Below are positions 1-7,888 of a stretch of DNA of 19,723 nucleotides, one piece after another. The stretch is from contig QMQE01000029.1 in the NCBI GenBank assembly GCA_003650445.1, positions 1 through 19,723 on the forward strand. Reading direction: 5' to 3'. This DNA comes from Acidobacteriota bacterium. Lineage in GTDB: Bacteria > Acidobacteriota > Holophagae > Thermotomaculales > Thermotomaculaceae. How positions within the stretch are numbered: position 1 is the stretch's first letter; each line of letters opens with the position of its first letter. The notes below the pieces were generated by a model that was not told the DNA's origin, did no database searches, and saw only the letters and a list, made by a program, of their open reading frames with translations. Both the position numbers and the translations under genes were made by a program.

Positions 1-999
1 GAAGCAATCACTCTGGCCAATAAGTATATTCCACAGGCCCCGTCTAATCTTCAGGGGAGTTTGTATTATATTAAAGGGTTTGCAGAAAATAAAATTGGCC
101 AATCTTCCAAGGCGGTTAACGATTTGTTGCAGGGTGTGGCGTTGACCCCGAAATCTGCCAAAGGATATTACGAGCTGGGTTATGCGTACGTAAAGAACAA
201 TAATCTTGACGCGGCAATCAAGGCGTTGGAAAAATCTGTAAAATTGCATCCGAAGAACAAGGTTGCATTGAACCTGTTGACGGATGTGTGTCTTAACCGG
301 GCAAGAACAGCTCAGGGGAGCCGAAAAACGGCCATGTATCAGAAGGCAGCGGAATGGAGCCAGGCGGGCTTAAAATATTATCCTTCAAATAAGGGCCTGA
401 TGCTGAATCTTGGGAATGCCTATCTTGGTTTACGTCAATACGTGGCTGCCAGTAGCATTTTTGAAAAAATGAGGACAAAATACAGGAACGATAAACACGT
501 GCTGTTTGGGCTGGCATCAAGCTATATTGGAAACAAAGAATTTGAAAAAGCGTTGCCAGTGCTGAATCAGTTAAAATCAAAAATGCCAAATGAGGCAGTC
601 ATATACACTTACAGCGGAACGGCCCAGCTGGCCCTGGTAAAAAAATATAAAGATTTAAAGGCGCAATTGAGACAGGCGCAGGCGGCGATGGCTACGCTGA
701 AAGCGGGCAGATCTAAGTTCCCCAGTAACCGTGGGATCCGGGCTAAGATCAATGAAGCAAGTAAGGTTATTGCCACACTGACTAAGAACCTGGATATTGA
801 AAAGAAAAATATTGCCGCTGATCAGGCAAACAAGAGAAATATGAAGACACGTATTTTGAAGCTTCAGGAACGTATCCGGAAGGCGGAAGAGTTGAAGCGC
901 AAGCAGGGAATGTACCCGGCCAACTATGAAACGGATAAGAGAGACCTGGAAAAAACGATTGCTCAGTATAAAAAACTGTATGGCTCGTTAAATTTCTAA
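1..999 (+). CDS. TPR-repeat protein with C-terminal coiled coil (5'-truncated by window edge)
   Basis: The reading frame is open from base 1 with no start in front of it, so the 332 visible residues are the C-terminal part of a longer protein. A TTG at position 61 is not needed as a start. About five tetratricopeptide-like helical pairs can be seen, near visible residues 20-51, 54-87, 88-129 (with a short insertion), 132-163 and 165-196. They show the usual pattern of G/A positions and a Pro at the repeat end (for example YYELGYAYVKNNNLDAAIKA). Residues 215-325 are charged, rich in K, E, Q and A, and probably a coiled coil. TPR proteins are protein-interaction scaffolds; no enzymatic motif is visible. 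The stop lies 13 bp before nuoA, and that gap holds only the nuoA ribosome binding site, so the two genes are almost certainly co-transcribed. A role in complex I assembly or in the cell envelope is possible but is inference from position only. Signal peptide and localisation cannot be judged without the N-terminus. Confidence 0.8.
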   Translation, partial: EAITLANKYIPQAPSNLQGSLYYIKGFAENKIGQSSKAVNDLLQGVALTPKSAKGYYELGYAYVKNNNLDAAIKALEKSVKLHPKNKVALNLLTDVCLNRARTAQGSRKTAMYQKAAEWSQAGLKYYPSNKGLMLNLGNAYLGLRQYVAASSIFEKMRTKYRNDKHVLFGLASSYIGNKEFEKALPVLNQLKSKMPNEAVIYTYSGTAQLALVKKYKDLKAQLRQAQAAMATLKAGRSKFPSNRGIRAKINEASKVIATLTKNLDIEKKNIAADQANKRNMKTRILKLQERIRKAEELKRKQGMYPANYETDKRDLEKTIAQYKKLYGSLNF

Positions 1000-1012
1000 G
1001 GAGAGTGAACCA

Positions 1013-1390
1013 ATGGAGGGAGAACTTTATCTGTTTTCACCGATTGCACTTCTTCTTGGATTATCCATTCTGACTGCTGTTATTATTGTCGGATTTTCTG
1101 CGCTTCTCGGTCCGAAGAGAAATCAGTCAAGCAAACTGGATATCTATGAATGTGGGGCACCATTACTTCAGGAAAATGCCAGACAACGTTATTCTGTGAA
1201 GTATTTTGTTATTGCTATGCTTTTTATTCTGTTTGATATTGAAGTTGCGTTCATGTATCCCTGGGCGGTCGTGTATCGGAAGTATCTCAGCAATGGTAAA
1301 TTCATTCTGGCGGAAATGGCTGTTTTTGTGCTTGTACTGTTAATTGGCTATGCCTACGTGTGGAGAAAAGGAGCACTGGAATGGGAATAG
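1013..1390 (+). CDS. nuoA: NADH-quinone oxidoreductase subunit A
   Basis: This is a 125-residue membrane subunit of complex I, a normal length for the family. Three hydrophobic segments are visible (about residues 8-32, 62-83 and 95-116). The conserved loop between the first and second contains YECG (45-48) and borders the quinone-binding region near NuoH and NuoB in known structures. The family signature FDIEVAFMYPW is at 74-84, with acidic D75 and E77 in the membrane. The ATG is preceded by AAGGAGAG at 998-1005, a good ribosome binding site that overlaps the stop of the upstream TPR gene. The 3' end overlaps nuoB by 10 nt. It is the first gene of a full nuoA-N set. Confidence 0.97.
   Translation: MEGELYLFSPIALLLGLSILTAVIIVGFSALLGPKRNQSSKLDIYECGAPLLQENARQRYSVKYFVIAMLFILFDIEVAFMYPWAVVYRKYLSNGKFILAEMAVFVLVLLIGYAYVWRKGALEWE
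1368..1373 (+). promoter_or_regulatory. Ribosome binding site deciding the nuoB start
   Basis: AAGGAG lies inside the end of nuoA, 7 nt before the ATG at 1381. It favours that codon over the in-frame GTG at 1360, which lies upstream of it. Confidence 0.75.
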
Positions 1391-1941
1391 AAACTGCACT
1401 TGGTAACACGATACTGACAACCCAGCTTAGCAAGCTTGTGAATTGGGCGCGTAAATATTCGCTTTGGCCGATGCCTTTTGGGACAGCCTGCTGTGCAATC
1501 GAATTTATGTCAATGCAGGCATCACATTTTGACTTATCCCGGTTCGGTGCCGAAGCCATGCGATTTTCTCCCCGTCAGTCTGACATGATGATGGTAATGG
1601 GAACGGTGACTCGGAAGATGGTACCGGTTTTGCGGAAAATTTATGCCCAGATGGCAGAACCCAAATGGGTTATTGCAGTTGGTGCCTGTACCTGCAGCGG
1701 CGGTTTTTTCCGCTCTTATGCAGTCCAACAGGGAATCGACAGAATTCTTCCGGTAGATGTGTATGTGAATGGCTGCCCACCGAGGCCGGAGAACATGATT
1801 CGCGGGGTCATGGAGATTCAAAAACTGGTTGAACAGGAATCGTTAATTGATAGAAAAAAAAGAATTACCGCTTTTTATGAAGAATTGGAGAAGATGAATT
1901 ATGAAACAGACTATCGGCCTGCTGACAAAATACTTCGGTGA
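1381..1941 (+). CDS. nuoB: NADH-quinone oxidoreductase subunit B (N2 cluster)
   Basis: A 186-residue peripheral-arm subunit that binds the terminal [4Fe-4S] cluster N2, which passes electrons to quinone at the NuoB-NuoD interface. Ligands are visible: the tandem pair C37-C38 in PFGTACCAIEFM, C103 in VGACTCSGGFF and C132 in VNGCPPRPE. The extra cysteine C105, two residues after a ligand, is a small oddity. I chose the ATG at 1381, preceded by AAGGAG at 1368-1373 with 7 nt spacing. A GTG at 1360 would add seven residues but has no ribosome binding site. The gene overlaps nuoA by 10 nt and its own end overlaps nuoC by 41 nt, so the C-terminal tail (about residues 174-186) shares DNA with the NuoC N-terminus. 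Confidence 0.97.
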   Translation: MGIETALGNTILTTQLSKLVNWARKYSLWPMPFGTACCAIEFMSMQASHFDLSRFGAEAMRFSPRQSDMMMVMGTVTRKMVPVLRKIYAQMAEPKWVIAVGACTCSGGFFRSYAVQQGIDRILPVDVYVNGCPPRPENMIRGVMEIQKLVEQESLIDRKKRITAFYEELEKMNYETDYRPADKILR

Positions 1942-2365
1942 TAGTGTTGCGGTTGAGCCGGGACTTCGGGGCGAGACATTCATCAAATTGAAAGATGAGT
2001 CGCGAATCCGGGAGGCGATGGAACTGCTGAGGGACAACGGGTTTTCAATGCTGATTGACCTTACTGCCGTTCATTACCCCAAGCGGGAGCATGAATTTGA
2101 ATTGATCTACAACATGCTGGCAATGGAACCCCTCCTTAGATTGATTGTTAAATTGCCACTGAAGGGAGAAAAGCCGGAAGTAGAGTCGGTCAGTTCTGTT
2201 TTCAAAACGGCGAATTGGTATGAGCGTGAAGTTTACGATATGTTTGGTGTTCGGTTTAAGAATCACCCGAACTTAAAACGGATACTCATGTGGGAAAATT
2301 ATGAAGGGCATCCCCTTCGGAAGGAATTCCCGCTTGAGGGGGATAATTTACACTGCTATGACTGA
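1901..2365 (+). CDS. nuoC: NADH-quinone oxidoreductase subunit C (30 kDa type)
   Basis: A 154-residue hydrophilic subunit without cofactors that packs against NuoD in the connecting part of the peripheral arm. The family signature is clear at residues 105-116 (NWYEREVYDMFG), followed by HPNLKRILM (122-130) and the terminal GHPLRKEFPLEG (136-147). It is a separate gene, not fused to nuoD as in E. coli. The ATG at 1901 sits inside nuoB and gives a 41-nt overlap. The next in-frame ATG (residue 40) would remove part of the conserved fold, so the long overlap seems real. GGAG at 1887-1890 is a modest ribosome binding site. The last 8 nt overlap nuoD. Confidence 0.95.
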   Translation: MKQTIGLLTKYFGDSVAVEPGLRGETFIKLKDESRIREAMELLRDNGFSMLIDLTAVHYPKREHEFELIYNMLAMEPLLRLIVKLPLKGEKPEVESVSSVFKTANWYEREVYDMFGVRFKNHPNLKRILMWENYEGHPLRKEFPLEGDNLHCYD

Positions 2366-3554
2366 TATTAAAAAAGAAATTGACATTAAAACTGACCGAA
2401 TGATTGTGAATATGGGGCCTTCCCATCCGGTTACCCATGGCACTTTGCATATTGTGCTGGAGCTGGAGGGCGAAACAATTGAAGCGAGCCATACGAACAT
2501 CGGCTACCTCCACCGTGGAGTGGAAAAGCTCGGTGAGTACCGCACGTATCAGAAGTTCATCCCGTTTACCGACCGGCTGAATTATACATCTTCAATAAAC
2601 AACAACGTGGGCTACACCCTCGCTGTTGAAAAATTACTGGGCATTCAATCCCCGCCACGCGCGCAGGTTCTGGAGGTCATTGCCTGTGAACTGGGTCGTA
2701 TTGCAGATCACATCGTCTGTGTCGGTATCAATGCAGTTGATATCGGAGCCTTTACCGCATTCTTGTACATCTTTAAATATCGCGAATTGATTTACGATAT
2801 TTTCAGTCGGATGTGCGGTGCACGGTTGACCACAAGTTATACGAGAATAGGTGGAGTGTCCCGGGATCTGGACGATGAAACGATCCGGATGATCCGGGAT
2901 TTTCTGACCAGGTTTCCTTCTGCGATTGACGAACTGGAAGCATTGTTGACCAAAAACCGTATTTTCTATGACAGGACGCGGGGAATCGGAGAATTTTCCC
3001 TTGAGAATGCAATTCAATACGGCTACACGGGCCCGTGTCTGCGGGCAGCCGGCCTGGAATGGGATTTGCGGAAAAAGATGCCTTATCTCGGTTATGAGAA
3101 TTATGAATTTGAAGTTCCAACCGGAACCAGAGGCGATGTATATGACCGCTACCTGGTAAGGGTAGAGGAAATGCGGCAATCTGTTCGAATTCTGGAGCAG
3201 GCAATTGAGAATATTCCGGAAGGGCCCGTGATTATTCAAGACCACAAAATAGCCTTGCCGCAGAAGGAAGATGTTTACAACACAATTGAAGGCCTGGTTT
3301 CCCATATGAAACTGGTCATGGAGGGGGTTCAGGCTCCAGCCGGAGAAATTTACTGTGCGACTGAGGCTGCAAATGGAGAATTGGGCTTTTACATTGTTTC
3401 TGATGGTGGAACAAAGCCCTATAGAATCCGCGTAAGGCCTCCATGCTTTCCTATTTTTTCATCTTTTGACGAGCAGGTTCAGGGTCACATGGTAGCAGAT
3501 GCAGTCTCAATTCTTGGCAGTTTGAACATTATTGCCGGTGAGCTGGACAGGTAG
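2358..3554 (+). CDS. nuoD: NADH-quinone oxidoreductase subunit D (49 kDa type)
   Basis: A 398-residue subunit descended from the hydrogenase large subunit. With NuoB and NuoH it forms the quinone-binding cavity. Its N-terminal motif NMGPSHPVTHGTLHIVLELE includes the pair H23 and H27, and Y76 in DRLNYTSS matches the quinone-headgroup tyrosine known from the Thermus and mammalian enzymes. The C-terminus LGSLNIIAGELDR is typical. I chose ATG 2358, which gives a family-typical N-terminus and an 8-nt overlap with nuoC. An earlier in-frame ATG at 2301 would lie deep inside nuoC and add 19 unconserved residues. A G-rich stretch at 2336-2342 is a rather distant ribosome binding site, so initiation probably depends on coupling to nuoC. 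Confidence 0.96.
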   Translation: MTDIKKEIDIKTDRMIVNMGPSHPVTHGTLHIVLELEGETIEASHTNIGYLHRGVEKLGEYRTYQKFIPFTDRLNYTSSINNNVGYTLAVEKLLGIQSPPRAQVLEVIACELGRIADHIVCVGINAVDIGAFTAFLYIFKYRELIYDIFSRMCGARLTTSYTRIGGVSRDLDDETIRMIRDFLTRFPSAIDELEALLTKNRIFYDRTRGIGEFSLENAIQYGYTGPCLRAAGLEWDLRKKMPYLGYENYEFEVPTGTRGDVYDRYLVRVEEMRQSVRILEQAIENIPEGPVIIQDHKIALPQKEDVYNTIEGLVSHMKLVMEGVQAPAGEIYCATEAANGELGFYIVSDGGTKPYRIRVRPPCFPIFSSFDEQVQGHMVADAVSILGSLNIIAGELDR

Positions 3555-3563
3555 GAGGCAGAA

Positions 3564-4055
3564 ATGGCATTAAGATTTACTGAACAGGATTTAAAAGAGA
3601 TTGAGGCCATCTGTCGGCGATTTCCGGACAGAAAAGCGGCCACTTTGCCTGCGTTGCATTTTGCCCAGAAAAAATTCGGGTATATTTCGGATGAAGCGGT
3701 CAAGGCAGTGGCTGGTGCGCTGAATTTACCCGTTGCTCATGTACTGGGAGTTGCAACTTTTTACACAATGTACAACAAAGAACCTGTGGGAAAGTATCAC
3801 ATCCAGGTATGTACCAACATCTCCTGTGCCTTGATGGGTTCCCGGGAAATCTTTCAGCATTTAAGCCGAAAACTTGGGATAAAGGCCGGTGAAACAACAG
3901 AAGATAAGTTGTTTACTCTTCAGGAAGTACAATGTCTGGGTTCCTGCGGTACTGCGCCGACGATTCAGATAAATGAGAAATATTTTGAAAATATGACAGT
4001 GGAGAAAGTGGATGAGCTTGTCGAATCGTTGAAAAAGGGGGAAATCGATGTCTGA
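3564..4055 (+). CDS. nuoE: NADH-quinone oxidoreductase subunit E (24 kDa, 2Fe-2S N1a)
   Basis: A 163-residue thioredoxin-like [2Fe-2S] subunit of the NADH-oxidising module. The four ligands are C83 and C88 (CTNISC) and C124 and C128 (CLGSC), followed by the usual GTAPTIQIN. The N-terminal helical bundle (about residues 7-60) carries LPALHFAQKKFGY and the VATFYTMY segment typical of the family. The ATG has a strong AGGAGG site at 3553-3558, 5 nt upstream, so it is likely to be translated efficiently. Its end overlaps nuoF by 8 nt. The same family occurs in bifurcating hydrogenases and NAD-dependent formate dehydrogenases, but the surrounding nuo genes settle the assignment here. Confidence 0.96.
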   Translation: MALRFTEQDLKEIEAICRRFPDRKAATLPALHFAQKKFGYISDEAVKAVAGALNLPVAHVLGVATFYTMYNKEPVGKYHIQVCTNISCALMGSREIFQHLSRKLGIKAGETTEDKLFTLQEVQCLGSCGTAPTIQINEKYFENMTVEKVDELVESLKKGEIDV

Positions 4056-5328
4056 ATACGTTCTGTTCAAGCAGCTGATTGACCCGGATGTCTGTGAACT
4101 GGGCCACTACATCAAGCTGGGTGGCTATGAAGGGCTGAAAAAGGCACTCCAAATGGAACCTGTGGCAGTTGTGGAAGAAGTCAAGAAATCAAACTTAAGG
4201 GGCCGCGGCGGTGCCGGGTTCCCTACCGGGTTGAAATGGAGTTTCATGCCGAAGGATGACAGGCAGAAATATTTCGTCTGCAATGCGGATGAAGGAGAAC
4301 CCGGTACTTTCAAAGATCGCTACATCATGTCTGAAAACCCGCATCAGTTGATTGAGGGCATGGTGATTGGTGGTTTTGCTATGGGCGCAACAGTAGGCTA
4401 TGTTTACATCCGAGGTGAATTCAAGTTTGTCGCAGATGAACTCCAGAAAGCGGTTGATGAAGCATATGAAGCTGGTTTTCTGGGCAAAGACATTCTTGGC
4501 TCCGGCTTTGATTTTGATCTCTACCTTCATCTTGGAGCGGGTGCATACATCTGCGGTGAAGAAACGGGTTTGATTCAATCTCTGGAGGGTCACACCGGAA
4601 AGCCCCGTCTGAAGCCGCCTTTCCCTGCTCAGGTGGGTGTTTTCGGAAAACCGACTACGGTCAATAATGTGGAGACCATTGCCTGTGTTCCGGACATTAT
4701 ACGGAAAGGGGCGAACTGGTTTTTGACAATTGGCCCGGAGCGGAACAACGGCACGAAGATTTACGGGGTCAGTGGCCACGTAAACAACCCCGGGGTTTTT
4801 GAACTTCCCATGGGAACCTCCCTCAGGGAGATAATCTTTGAGCATGCCGGGGGGATTCTGGACGGAAAAAAAGTGAAAGCAATTATTCCAGGAGGATCCT
4901 CCGCACCTGTTCTCGGTCCGGAACACCTTGATGTTGCCATGGATTTTGACTCGCTGAAGGAAGCAGGTTCAATGCTGGGTTCAGGTGCCATTATTGTAAT
5001 GCATGAAGACACCTGCATTGTCGAGGCTTTTGCAAGACTCGCAGAATTTTATGCCCACGAAAGCTGCGGCCAATGTACGCCATGTCGTGAGGGAACACCC
5101 TGGATGGCGAAGATTATACGGAATATTGAGGATGGCAAGGGACAGGAAGGGGATATTGAGCTTCTGTACGATATCTGTTCGAAAATTATAGGCCGGACGG
5201 TTTGTCCCCTTGGCGATGCCGCTGTGTTCTGCATTAAGGGCGCTTTGGACCGATTTCGGGATGAATTTGAATATCACATCCAGCACAAAAAATGCATGGT
5301 TGAGAACAAAGTGGCGATTTACGGGTGA
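4048..5328 (+). CDS. nuoF: NADH-quinone oxidoreductase subunit F (51 kDa, FMN/NADH binding)
   Basis: A 426-residue flavoprotein that oxidises NADH at FMN and passes electrons to cluster N3. Motifs in order are the FMN-binding GRGGAGFPTGLKW (52-64), the nucleotide-binding region DEGEPGTFKDR (81-91), the glycine-rich ICGEETGLIQSLEG (168-181) and the N3 [4Fe-4S] ligands C340, C343 and C346 (CGQCTPCREG) with C386 in RTVCPLGD. Length and order are standard for the family, with no N- or C-terminal ferredoxin extension such as those in bifurcating hydrogenase HydB or NfnB-like proteins. GGGGGA at 4037-4042 precedes the ATG by 5 nt. The start overlaps nuoE by 8 nt. Confidence 0.97.
   Translation: MSEYVLFKQLIDPDVCELGHYIKLGGYEGLKKALQMEPVAVVEEVKKSNLRGRGGAGFPTGLKWSFMPKDDRQKYFVCNADEGEPGTFKDRYIMSENPHQLIEGMVIGGFAMGATVGYVYIRGEFKFVADELQKAVDEAYEAGFLGKDILGSGFDFDLYLHLGAGAYICGEETGLIQSLEGHTGKPRLKPPFPAQVGVFGKPTTVNNVETIACVPDIIRKGANWFLTIGPERNNGTKIYGVSGHVNNPGVFELPMGTSLREIIFEHAGGILDGKKVKAIIPGGSSAPVLGPEHLDVAMDFDSLKEAGSMLGSGAIIVMHEDTCIVEAFARLAEFYAHESCGQCTPCREGTPWMAKIIRNIEDGKGQEGDIELLYDICSKIIGRTVCPLGDAAVFCIKGALDRFRDEFEYHIQHKKCMVENKVAIYG
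5323..5328 (+). promoter_or_regulatory. Ribosome binding site deciding the nuoG start
   Basis: GGGTGA, which includes the stop codon of nuoF, lies 5 nt before the ATG at 5334. It supports that ATG rather than the in-frame GTG at 5325, which overlaps this motif and has no purine-rich site before it. Confidence 0.6.
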
Positions 5329-5333
5329 ATCAT

Positions 5334-6857
5334 ATGATAAATATAAAGATTAATAACAAGGAACACAGCGTAGAGGAAGGACAGACAATCCTGGAAGTAT
5401 GTCGGAACCTGGATATTGAAATTCCGCATTTCTGTTATCATCCCGGCCTGTCCATTGCCGGAAACTGCCGGATGTGCCTCGTGGAAGTGAAGGGGATGCC
5501 CAAGTTGATGACGGCCTGTTCAACAGTGATGCAGGATGGAATGGAAGTGCTGACCGATTCAGATTTGGTGAAGGAGGCCCGAAAGGGTGTTCTGGAATTC
5601 ATTCTCCTGGACCATCCGGTAGATTGCCCCATCTGCGACAAGTCCGGTGAATGTAATCTTCAGGACTACAATTTCGACTACGGAATTTCAGAGAGGCGAA
5701 GCATTTTTCCCAAAGAACGGCATAAAGTGGAGAAGGTTTCGGAAAAGATCTACAAAAACGATAATCGATGTGTGCTCTGTACCCGTTGTATCCGTTTTCT
5801 GGACGAGGTTACGGAAACCCACGAATTTACGACGGTTGAAAGGGGTTCCCACACGCACATTACGTGTGTAGACCCGGAAGGCCTGGATAAGAATCCCTTT
5901 GCTTCTAACATTTCAGATCTCTGTCCGGTTGGTGCATTGGGACTGAATGAATTCCGTTTCCGGAAGAGGGTCTGGCTCACGGATCACGTACGGGCCGTTT
6001 GTCAAGGTTGTGAGGCCGGTTGCAACCTGACTGTAGATTTGCATACAAGGCACACGGCACTTGATCCCAATACCGGTCCGGTAGTTCGTTTCACATCTGC
6101 AGATAATTATTCAATGCAGCGATTCTTCATCTGCGATGAGGGCCGATATTCCTATAAAAACTATAATGGTACGGAAAACCGGCTGCTTCATCCTGAATTG
6201 GATGGGAATGATGTCGGCGTTCAGGACGCAAAGGCATTTATCAAAGAGGCGCTTGACAGCAAATCAGCGGGGGTAATTGTACTTTCTCCCCTTGTCTCTA
6301 TTGAAGAGAACTATGCAGCTGTGTTATTGGCCGAAGAAATGGGATATGACCTTTACCGTCCATCTCCTTTCAGAAAAGACCTGCCCACACCGGCTCTTTT
6401 TATAGAAAAAGTGAAAGCTCCCAACTACAAAATGATGAAACTGATGGAAATCCCGAAAGTTACGGACATGGAATCCACCGACTACGATGTTGTTCTTGTG
6501 CTCAATAGTATCGGTTCCATTCGGGATAACAGTCTTGTAAAGATTTTGTCTCTGTTAAAGCGTGCCAAATACAGCATTACTTTTGAAGTGGAACGGACAG
6601 AGTTCAGTGAGAATTCCAGGTTGGCATTACCGGCCCCTATGTTCCTGGAAGAAGATGGTTGCTACATCAATGCGGGAAAGAGAATTCAGCATTCCAACGG
6701 GGGGCTTGGGTATCCTGAGGCAGTCCGGTCTCTCTGGGAGTGGATTTATCCAAGGCGGTTTAAATCCCCTGAAGACTTATTGAGACAATTTTCGAAAGAA
6801 AAACTGGGCGTAGAGTTGAATTACGAAAAGATCGGTGAAGAAGGGGTGGAACTATGA
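5334..6857 (+). CDS. nuoG: NADH-quinone oxidoreductase subunit G, short form with N7 ligands
   Basis: A 507-residue Fe-S subunit that wires the NADH module to the connecting clusters. Ligand sets in order are N1b [2Fe-2S] C34, C45, C48, C62; N5 H94, C98, C101, C107 (HPVDCPICDKSGEC); N4 C146, C149, C152 and C197; and the optional N7 set C223, C226, C230 (CQGCEAGC) with C267 (ICDEGR). N7 is known from E. coli and Thermus but is absent from many complexes I. Residues from about 290 to 470 look like a reduced molybdopterin-oxidoreductase domain that keeps its characteristic end (LPAPMFLEEDGCYINAGKR). The protein is clearly shorter than the roughly 700-900 residues of NuoG in E. coli or Thermus, but there is no sign of a frameshift. 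An in-frame GTG at 5325 is an alternative start adding three residues. Its stop overlaps nuoH. Confidence 0.95.
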   Translation: MINIKINNKEHSVEEGQTILEVCRNLDIEIPHFCYHPGLSIAGNCRMCLVEVKGMPKLMTACSTVMQDGMEVLTDSDLVKEARKGVLEFILLDHPVDCPICDKSGECNLQDYNFDYGISERRSIFPKERHKVEKVSEKIYKNDNRCVLCTRCIRFLDEVTETHEFTTVERGSHTHITCVDPEGLDKNPFASNISDLCPVGALGLNEFRFRKRVWLTDHVRAVCQGCEAGCNLTVDLHTRHTALDPNTGPVVRFTSADNYSMQRFFICDEGRYSYKNYNGTENRLLHPELDGNDVGVQDAKAFIKEALDSKSAGVIVLSPLVSIEENYAAVLLAEEMGYDLYRPSPFRKDLPTPALFIEKVKAPNYKMMKLMEIPKVTDMESTDYDVVLVLNSIGSIRDNSLVKILSLLKRAKYSITFEVERTEFSENSRLALPAPMFLEEDGCYINAGKRIQHSNGGLGYPEAVRSLWEWIYPRRFKSPEDLLRQFSKEKLGVELNYEKIGEEGVEL

Positions 6858-7885
6858 TGGCAAAATTATTGACCCCGGAAGTTTTTATGATTGTGAAAGT
6901 TGTAGCTGTTTTCATCATCGTTCTCACAATGGTTGCCGTTGGAACCTGGGTGGAACGCCGGGGGGCAGCCTTCATTCAGGACCGTGTGGGCCCCAATCGG
7001 GTGGCCTTATTTGGGAAATTTCGGATTATGGGATTGACCCAGCCTGTAGCGGATGGCATCAAGTTTTTCTTCAAGGAAGATGTCATTCCGGCAAATGCAG
7101 ACCGAATCCTCTTTGTTCTTTCCCCGATTATTGCTTTTATTCCGGCAACCATGACATTTGCGGCGATTCCGTTCGGGCGTCCCTTTGATGTCAGCGGGGT
7201 TCATTATTTCCTGAGCATTCTGCCACCTGCGACAAACATCGGTGTACTCTACATTTTTGCCATTGGCTCCATGGGCGTGTACGGCATAATCATTGGCTCA
7301 TGGTCGTCCAATAACAAGTGGTCCATCCTCGGTGGTATGCGTGCTTCCGCTCAGGTCATTTCCTATGAACTGGCAATGACAATGGCCGTTGTTGGCGTCG
7401 TCCTTTCAACAGGCAGCCTGCAAATGGATAAAATTGTTTCCGCTCAGACAGGCCTGTGGAATGTGATTCCCCAGATTCTGGGTGCTCTGGTTTTTTACGT
7501 ATCCATGTTTGCGGAAACCAACCGTCTGCCCTTTGATTTTGCGGAGGGTGAGTCGGAGATTATCGGGTACCACACCGAATACGGGAGCATGAAATTTTCC
7601 ATGTTCGCGTTGGCAGAATATGCCAACATGGTTACGGCTTCCGGTTTGTTTGTCACCCTGTATCTCGGCGGCTGGCATTTTCCATGGCTGGATCAGTTTA
7701 TATGGGGGTCCATACTGGCATTCCTGCTGAAGATTGCAGTTGTGCTTTGGACATTTGTATGGGTGCGGTGGACATTGCCCCGGTTTCGATATGATCAACT
7801 GATGCGGCTCGGCTGGAAGGTAATGATTCCATTGTCACTTTTGAACATGGTTGTGGTCGCAATTTTTCTGGCATACAGGGGGTAG
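6854..7885 (+). CDS. nuoH: NADH-quinone oxidoreductase subunit H
   Basis: A 343-residue subunit with about eight hydrophobic segments that carries the quinone entry channel and links the peripheral arm to the proton pumps. Conserved cytoplasmic loops are visible: RVGPNRVALFGKF (44-56), TQPVADGIKFFFKED (62-76) and ETNRLPFDFAEGESE (221-235), the acidic loop lining the quinone cavity. After that loop, EIIGYHTEY is one residue shorter than the family form with two residues before GYH (ELVAGYHTEY). The start codon overlaps the nuoG stop as ATGA. A second ATG follows directly at 6857 and could equally be used with the GGGGTGG at 6843-6849. The gene is 3 nt from nuoI. Confidence 0.96.
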   Translation: MMAKLLTPEVFMIVKVVAVFIIVLTMVAVGTWVERRGAAFIQDRVGPNRVALFGKFRIMGLTQPVADGIKFFFKEDVIPANADRILFVLSPIIAFIPATMTFAAIPFGRPFDVSGVHYFLSILPPATNIGVLYIFAIGSMGVYGIIIGSWSSNNKWSILGGMRASAQVISYELAMTMAVVGVVLSTGSLQMDKIVSAQTGLWNVIPQILGALVFYVSMFAETNRLPFDFAEGESEIIGYHTEYGSMKFSMFALAEYANMVTASGLFVTLYLGGWHFPWLDQFIWGSILAFLLKIAVVLWTFVWVRWTLPRFRYDQLMRLGWKVMIPLSLLNMVVVAIFLAYRG

Positions 7886-7888
7886 GGC

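Noticed and set aside
1360..1380. Upstream GTG start for nuoB
   Set aside because: The ribosome binding site at 1368-1373 lies after it and correctly serves ATG 1381. The added residues are not typical of NuoB.
2301..2357. N-terminal extension of nuoD
   Set aside because: It would overlap nuoC by 65 nt and adds a stretch unlike NuoD. ATG 2358 gives the usual short leader before the NMGPSHP motif.
2634..3305. Minus-strand open frame of 223 codons
   Set aside because: It is a shadow of nuoD. The translation shows no recognisable domain and no suitable start context.
3564..6857. NuoE-F-G as part of an electron-bifurcating hydrogenase or formate dehydrogenase
   Set aside because: No hydrogenase H-cluster or formate dehydrogenase catalytic domain is present, NuoF has no additional ferredoxin domain, and the genes are embedded in a full nuoA-N set.
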